Shown: in pieces, positions 58,972 to 64,000 of the stretch
Layout of the letters: each line of letters starts with the position of its first letter
Position numbering within the stretch: the first letter of the stretch is position 1
Assembly (NCBI GenBank): GCA_011389575.1
Contig: JAABUB010000002.1
Span: 1 to 64,000 of the forward strand
DNA length: 64,000 nt
Origin: Desulfotignum sp.
GTDB lineage: Bacteria; Desulfobacterota; Desulfobacteria; Desulfobacterales; Desulfobacteraceae
Reading direction: 5' to 3'
Position numbers and translations under genes: made by a program
Notes under the pieces: model-generated
What the model was told of the DNA's origin: nothing
Databases searched by the model: none
What the model saw: the letters and a program-made list of their open reading frames with translations, nothing else

Positions 58972-60444
58972 TTACAAAATGGATTTCATGGCCCCCATAT
59001 AGGTTCGCAGCTTTCGGCCCACCTGTTCCACTGAGGTGGCACTGACCGCTTCGTTAACCTGGATCAGCCTGATATTATCCACTCCCGTATCTTTCAGATC
59101 AAGCCCTTTTCCAATGACATCGATATCAATGGTTTTCATGAATTCCTCCAGCAGGGGGACTGCTTGGTGGGAAAACAGATAACATCCGTATTCCGCTGTA
59201 TCGGAAATAACCACATTCATTTCATACAGTTTTTTGCGGGCGATAAGGTTGGCAATGAGCGGTACTTCGTGCAGTGATTCGTAATAGGCTGAATCTTCAA
59301 CAATACCGGCAGATACCATTGTATCATAGGCAAGTTCCACCCCGGCCTTGATCATGGCCACCATGAGAATACCATGATCAAAGTATTCCTGCTCCGGGAT
59401 GTCCGCCTCCCGGGATACCGCTTTTTCAAAGGGGGTTTCTGCTGTTCGGGCCCGCCATTTGAGCAGATTGGCATCGTCGGCGGCCCAGTCTTCCATCATG
59501 GTTTTGGAAAAATCCCCGGTCATGATATCATCCATATGCCGGTTGAATAAGGGGATGAGAATCTCTTTCAACTGCCCGCTCAGATCCTGGGCCAGTATTT
59601 TGGCAGGATTTGACAACCGGTCCATCATATTGGTGATACCCCCGTGTTTCAGTGCTTCGGTGATGACTTCCCAGCCGTACTGCACCAGTTTTGAAGCATA
59701 TGCTTCATCGATGCCTTTTTCAATCATCTTGTCATAACACAGCAGAGAGCCCACCTGGAGCATGCCGCACAAAATGGTCTGTTCCCCCATGAGATCGGAT
59801 TTGACCTCTGCCACAAATGAGGATTCCAGAACCCCTGCCCTGTGCCCGCCCAAAGCAGCGGCATAGGCTTTGGCCAATTCCAGGCCTTCATTCCGGGGAT
59901 CGTTTTCACGGTGCACGGCAATCAGGGTGGGAACGCCGAATCCTCTTTTGTATTCCTCTCTGACCTCTGTTCCCGGTGATTTGGGGGCCACCATGATCAC
60001 AGTGAGATCATCTCTGATGTTCATGCCCTCTTCCACAATGTTGAAGCCATGGGAATAGGACAGGCAGGCATTTTTTTTCATCAGGGGTACGACAGCATTG
60101 ACCACCGGGGTATGCTGCTTGTCAGGGGTCAAATTTATCACCAGATCAGCAGAAGGCAGCAGATTTTCGTATGTATCTGCTGCAAACCCGTTTTCTGTGG
60201 CATTTTTCCAGGACTGGCGCTTTTGTGCAATGGCCTCTGCCCGCAGGGCATAGGACACATCCAGTCCGGAATCCCGCAGGTTAAGGCCCTGGTGAAGTCC
60301 CTGTGCCCCGCACCCCACTATTACAATTTTTTTGCCTTTCAGGGCATCCACCCCTGAAAATTCGCTGATATCCATGAAACGGCATTTGGACAGCTCTTCC
60401 AGCTGCAGCCGCAGCGGCAGTGTATTAAAATAATTATCTCCCAT
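58972..60444 (-). CDS. ilvC: Ketol-acid reductoisomerase, class II (long form)
   Basis: [29 protein letters not shown]...[32 protein letters not shown]; ~490 aa. Confidence 0.95.
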   Translation of the reverse strand: MGDNYFNTLPLRLQLEELSKCRFMDISEFSGVDALKGKKIVIVGCGAQGLHQGLNLRDSGLDVSYALRAEAIAQKRQSWKNATENGFAADTYENLLPSADLVINLTPDKQHTPVVNAVVPLMKKNACLSYSHGFNIVEEGMNIRDDLTVIMVAPKSPGTEVREEYKRGFGVPTLIAVHRENDPRNEGLELAKAYAAALGGHRAGVLESSFVAEVKSDLMGEQTILCGMLQVGSLLCYDKMIEKGIDEAYASKLVQYGWEVITEALKHGGITNMMDRLSNPAKILAQDLSGQLKEILIPLFNRHMDDIMTGDFSKTMMEDWAADDANLLKWRARTAETPFEKAVSREADIPEQEYFDHGILMVAMIKAGVELAYDTMVSAGIVEDSAYYESLHEVPLIANLIARKKLYEMNVVISDTAEYGCYLFSHQAVPLLEEFMKTIDIDVIGKGLDLKDTGVDNIRLIQVNEAVSATSVEQVGRKLRTYMGAMKSIL

Positions 60445-60542
60445 TCTGCATGTCTCCTTGCATATGTTACTGTTACAGTGCATTTTCCAAAAATCGTATT
60501 GTGCTCTATTTTTGGCATTGCGTCAAATGAATCATATGCAAT

Positions 60543-60762
60543 CTGGATATTTGCTATATGGTTTTTCTCAAGCCCCTGGTGGGACCGTTGTGAAAGGAAC
60601 GTCAGAGTCACAGGCTTCTGTTAAAATACAAACAGAGAAGGAAAACCCGCCTCATTTATTTTATCACGCCGGCGCGGCACACCAACCGGCCTTAAGAGTC
60701 TATAAATAGGTGCAGGGCTTCACCAAGGACTGAAATCATAGAACCTTATAGCAAATATCCAG
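60543..60762. repeat. ~220-bp intergenic segment bounded by 16-nt perfect terminal inverted repeats (MITE-like candidate)
   Basis: CTGGATATTTGCTATA (60543-60558) and TATAGCAAATATCCAG (60747-60762); homology extends imperfectly inward (GGTT...CCTGGTG / CCTTGGTG). Confidence 0.5.
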
Positions 60763-60898
60763 GGGCCGGGAATACAGATTGACAAAATTTATGATAACTT
60801 GATAAACTAACAATTTTTGGATACTGGATGGTTTCCAGAAAATTTCAATCCATCCGGTTCAGCATTTGATAACCTCATTCAAAAACACAAAGTAGAAA

Positions 60899-61504
60899 AT
60901 GAAACAGATCCGCATTGCATGCGCCCGGGACAGAGAACAGATCACTGATCTTCGACTAAAGGAATTCAACCGTTCCAGGGATTTCAAACTGCTAAAACCC
61001 GAACTGCTTCACTGGAGCCAAACAGATGATACCCATACGGTGCTGGGGGTCTGGGATGAACACCGGGAAATTATTGCCACCCTCCGCCTGATCCGAACAA
61101 CCCATGTCCAGGAGACCAGGGACCGACTGAAGTCGGATATTCCGGTTGAAATCGGGTTTCCCTGCCTGATTTTCAATTCAGCCGCCACCCGGCAAGCCTG
61201 CCACCGACAGGGATTCAACCAGCTGCTGCGCTATTATGCCATTCGGGCAGCCCGGGATCACCAAATCCGGCACCTGCTCAGTCCGGGGTACCAGACCGCG
61301 CCCAGAATCACCTTCATGGAAAAGCTGGGATATACCTTTCATATATTGACCCATACATGGCAGACCAAACTGGCCCCATTCAGTCCGCGTATCCTGGGTG
61401 TACTGGGTTACGACCAGTTTCCTGCCGCCATGGATATACTGGAAAAATCGATCCCTCACCTGATCGACACATATCCCTGGACAGGCAAACCTATTGCCCT
61501 GTAG
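60899..61504 (+). CDS. GNAT-fold protein resembling N-acyl amino acid synthase (FeeM) / autoinducer synthase
   Basis: LRLKEFNRSRDF...EIIATLRLIRT...EIGFPCLIFNSAATRQACHRQGFNQLLRYYAIRAARDHQIRHLLSPGYQTAPRITFMEKLGYTF. Confidence 0.6.
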   Translation: MKQIRIACARDREQITDLRLKEFNRSRDFKLLKPELLHWSQTDDTHTVLGVWDEHREIIATLRLIRTTHVQETRDRLKSDIPVEIGFPCLIFNSAATRQACHRQGFNQLLRYYAIRAARDHQIRHLLSPGYQTAPRITFMEKLGYTFHILTHTWQTKLAPFSPRILGVLGYDQFPAAMDILEKSIPHLIDTYPWTGKPIAL

Positions 61505-62510
61505 TATCTATTTCCCGAATAATCTGATCCGCAGCACCCAGAATATCTATGGAAGGGTTATACCCCACAACAGTAGCCGCCTCAATATTCAGGGAAATGG
61601 AAAAATCTTTTCCCACATCCATTGGCAGTTTGCCGGGATCCGCTCCGTTCAATATTTTCAACGCATATTCGGCACACTGAAACCCAAATTTTTCCTTGTC
61701 TCTGCCGATACCGACGACCAGCCCTTTTCTAATGTAAATGGGTTCACCGGCGCTGGGCAGGCTGTAATTTTTAAAGCAGTCGAAAAACAGGTCAAAATGC
61801 TGATCAAACGTATTGGATATCTGCACATAAAACACATCTACCCCGGGGGCCACTTTTTCCAAAGAAGACCGGATATTTTTCCGGATCAGGTCAACGGGAT
61901 GCTTCCGGTTGTTCTCATCCCGCAGGGAAAATCCTTCTGCCACAAATTCGAATCCGGCCTCCTGACTGAGTTCCGTGACGCGTTTGACGGCACCTTCATG
62001 ACTGGGAGACCCTTTGAGGTATATCATACCCAGGCTCTGGAACGCCATCAGTTCATGGAGCAGATGAATGCCGATTTCCACGTAGTTGCGGGTCTCCACC
62101 CCGGTATAATTGGCGCCGGATCCGTCCCAATCCGTAATAATGCCAGATGTTTCCGGGGCACCCAAATCGGTAAACACAATGGGAATCGTTTTGATTTCTT
62201 TGATAACCCGCCGGGTGGAATGGGTGCCGATGGAAAAAATCAGATCAATATCCTTTCGATCCTTGAGGGATGCAATAAACAAATCCAGGGCCGAAATATC
62301 ACTTTCCGCGTTGAATGTTTCTATTTTTATTTTGTCTGCCATATCAGACAGCGCAATCCCCTGCCTGAACCCTTTGAGGGACAACTCATAAGGCAGAAAA
62401 GTCTGGTGCTGGACAGCCAGAACATGATGGGTTTTTCCGGCCTGCGCACCGGAGATTAAAACAAAGGATATCACGGCACATAAAACAAGTAACGGTATTT
62501 TTTTTAGCAT
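61491..62510 (-). CDS. ABC-type substrate-binding protein of the TrpX/ABC_sub_bind-like family, signal peptide
   Basis: N-terminal signal peptide; DLIFSIGTHSTRRVIKEIKTIPIVFTDLGAPETSGIITDW...PSHEGAVKRVTELSQEAGFEF. Confidence 0.75.
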   Translation of the reverse strand: MLKKIPLLVLCAVISFVLISGAQAGKTHHVLAVQHQTFLPYELSLKGFRQGIALSDMADKIKIETFNAESDISALDLFIASLKDRKDIDLIFSIGTHSTRRVIKEIKTIPIVFTDLGAPETSGIITDWDGSGANYTGVETRNYVEIGIHLLHELMAFQSLGMIYLKGSPSHEGAVKRVTELSQEAGFEFVAEGFSLRDENNRKHPVDLIRKNIRSSLEKVAPGVDVFYVQISNTFDQHFDLFFDCFKNYSLPSAGEPIYIRKGLVVGIGRDKEKFGFQCAEYALKILNGADPGKLPMDVGKDFSISLNIEAATVVGYNPSIDILGAADQIIREIDTTGQ

Positions 62511-62547
62511 GTCACACGTCCTGAGTTACGGTTAAAACGCTTATTCA

Positions 62548-64000
62548 TCATGATTCCGGTCTAAAAAAAAACCAGAAAACAAGGTTGCCGCCAACACACA
62601 ATACGCCGCCCATGATAATGGCGGTATTTATATCATACCGGCCGGCGAAAAACCCGAAAAAAATCGGTCCCAGGCTGCTTCCCACCCGTTCAATTGAATT
62701 ATACACTGCCAGGGCGGTTCTGGCGCCCATTTTTTGCGCTGTTGCTGTTTTCAGCAGCAGCCCTGACTGAGCTGGAAACGTGATGCTGTTGGAAACACCC
62801 AAAATCAGCAGTGTAAAAATGACAGACACGGCGGTAAGCCATACCGGCCCTGCCATGACAAAATAAAACACCATCAGTACCCCCCCCACCAGAATATTTG
62901 AACCAACCACAGAAATCCGGCTCTGCTTGATCTGTTGTATCCGGCGGTTCAGAAAACCGGCGAACAACACACTGGGGAGAGTATAAAATATCATGATCCG
63001 GCCGATATCCGCATAGGCAAAATCCGGCCGCAGCAAAATCGGTACAGAATAATAAAAATACCCGATAAAAACAATCCGTGTAATGATCCCGTGCATCAGT
63101 ACACACATCAGGTTCATATCCCGGATGCCGTGCCTGAAAAACGCGGTCAACCCCGCCTGCCCCGGGACACTGCCGCTATCCGTCCCGACCGGGGGCTGCT
63201 GAACCTCCGCTTTGTCCGCAAGAATCATATAATCGAACACAAAGATCAGAAGCACCATGGCTGCTGCGGCAAAAAACACAAACTGGTAGGAAAAATATTC
63301 CACCATGATGCTGCCGATAATAATACTGCAGAACAACCCCCCTGAAAATGCGGCTGTGAATCCGGCCAGGTGGAATGCCTGGTTTTTTTTTGTGGCATGA
63401 GCCACAATAAACTGCTTGCAGGAAATCACGATAAAGGCAAAACCCACTGCGCTGAGAACCCGGCCGAAAATCAGCTGGACAATGTCACTGGACAATCCGC
63501 ACAACACCAGGCCCGCCGAGGTGCACAAGGTGCCCAGACCAATGCCGTAATCCGGATGGATCAACCGTTTGAACAGGTTGCTGCCCATGAACAGCATGAA
63601 AAGAAAGACCGTGATCATATAGCAGGTAATGGGCAACCCCATGAGGATTTCATCGGAAAACATCCCGGTCAGAAAGGTTTTTTTTACCAGCAGTTCTTTT
63701 GAGAAAATAGGCAGGAAACTCGACTGCAGGTTGGCCCCTAAAAAGAAAAGAAAAACAATGGGGCGGATCTGGGAGGGATCCTTGAACTTTCTTACCACAT
63801 CCTGTCGGGTCATGAACCGGGTGAGGGAAGATCGCTGTTTTTTGGCCGCCATAAGAAAATATTCCCGGCCATGGAATACCGTGGACAAAAAAATCGCGGT
63901 CACCTGGTTTACTTGGGCCAGGCTCTGATGAATCTGCTGTATCTGTATCATGATATGCTGCCGGATCCGGGCTGTGACCCCGCTTAATTCAACAGGAAGC
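62548..64000 (-). CDS. MFS-type transporter with N-terminal helical extension; reading frame open past the right window edge
   Basis: Multi-TM MFS text from ~PSQIRPIVFLFFLGANLQSSFLPIF; upstream in-frame codons LPVELSGVTARIRQHIMIQIQQIHQSLAQVNQVTAIF continue to 64000 without stop. Confidence 0.65.
   Translation of the reverse strand, partial: LPVELSGVTARIRQHIMIQIQQIHQSLAQVNQVTAIFLSTVFHGREYFLMAAKKQRSSLTRFMTRQDVVRKFKDPSQIRPIVFLFFLGANLQSSFLPIFSKELLVKKTFLTGMFSDEILMGLPITCYMITVFLFMLFMGSNLFKRLIHPDYGIGLGTLCTSAGLVLCGLSSDIVQLIFGRVLSAVGFAFIVISCKQFIVAHATKKNQAFHLAGFTAAFSGGLFCSIIIGSIMVEYFSYQFVFFAAAAMVLLIFVFDYMILADKAEVQQPPVGTDSGSVPGQAGLTAFFRHGIRDMNLMCVLMHGIITRIVFIGYFYYSVPILLRPDFAYADIGRIMIFYTLPSVLFAGFLNRRIQQIKQSRISVVGSNILVGGVLMVFYFVMAGPVWLTAVSVIFTLLILGVSNSITFPAQSGLLLKTATAQKMGARTALAVYNSIERVGSSLGPIFFGFFAGRYDINTAIIMGGVLCVGGNLVFWFFFRPES

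Noticed and set aside
1-64000. CRISPR array, rRNA operon, prophage or intact IS element
   Set aside because: No regularly spaced repeats, rRNA-like sequence, phage structural genes or intact transposase were seen on reading the window and ORF track.

Overview
64 kb chromosomal window with the gene content of an anaerobic sulfate-reducing Desulfobacterota (Desulfobacteraceae-like; inferred from gene content only). The anchor is a complete dsrMKJOP sulfite-reduction membrane complex operon (17174-22218), preceded by an RsbRD-N-like gene and followed by a hairpin terminator and a radical SAM gene. Other recognisable content: split gatB / gatCA, mutL, argS, two tandem tRNA-Ser genes, a complete Opp/Dpp-type peptide ABC operon downstream of gshB, msrAB, rplU-rpmA-obgE-nadD-rsfS, a transcarboxylase-like biotin enzyme cluster, a korDABC-like 2-oxoacid:ferredoxin oxidoreductase, a panP-like decarboxylase, and ilvC. 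I see no rRNA, CRISPR array, intact prophage or intact transposon. The best candidates for something undescribed are: (i) a three-gene GNAT / ATP-grasp / PP-loop cassette (37710-41032); (ii) a putative cAMP module of adenylate cyclase, SUMF1-like protein and nucleotide-translocase-like protein with HEAT-like repeats and a cNMP-binding domain (32005-37630); (iii) two atypical radical SAM-like proteins, one with a CX4CX2C triad; (iv) an autoinducer/N-acyl-amino-acid-synthase-like gene beside an ABC-type binding protein and an MFS protein with an extra N-terminal module; (v) several unexplained inverted-repeat structures, including a ~220 bp element with 16-nt terminal inverted repeats upstream of ilvC and a perfect 12-bp hairpin just before dsrM. 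All assignments come from reading motifs by eye; no database search was run.
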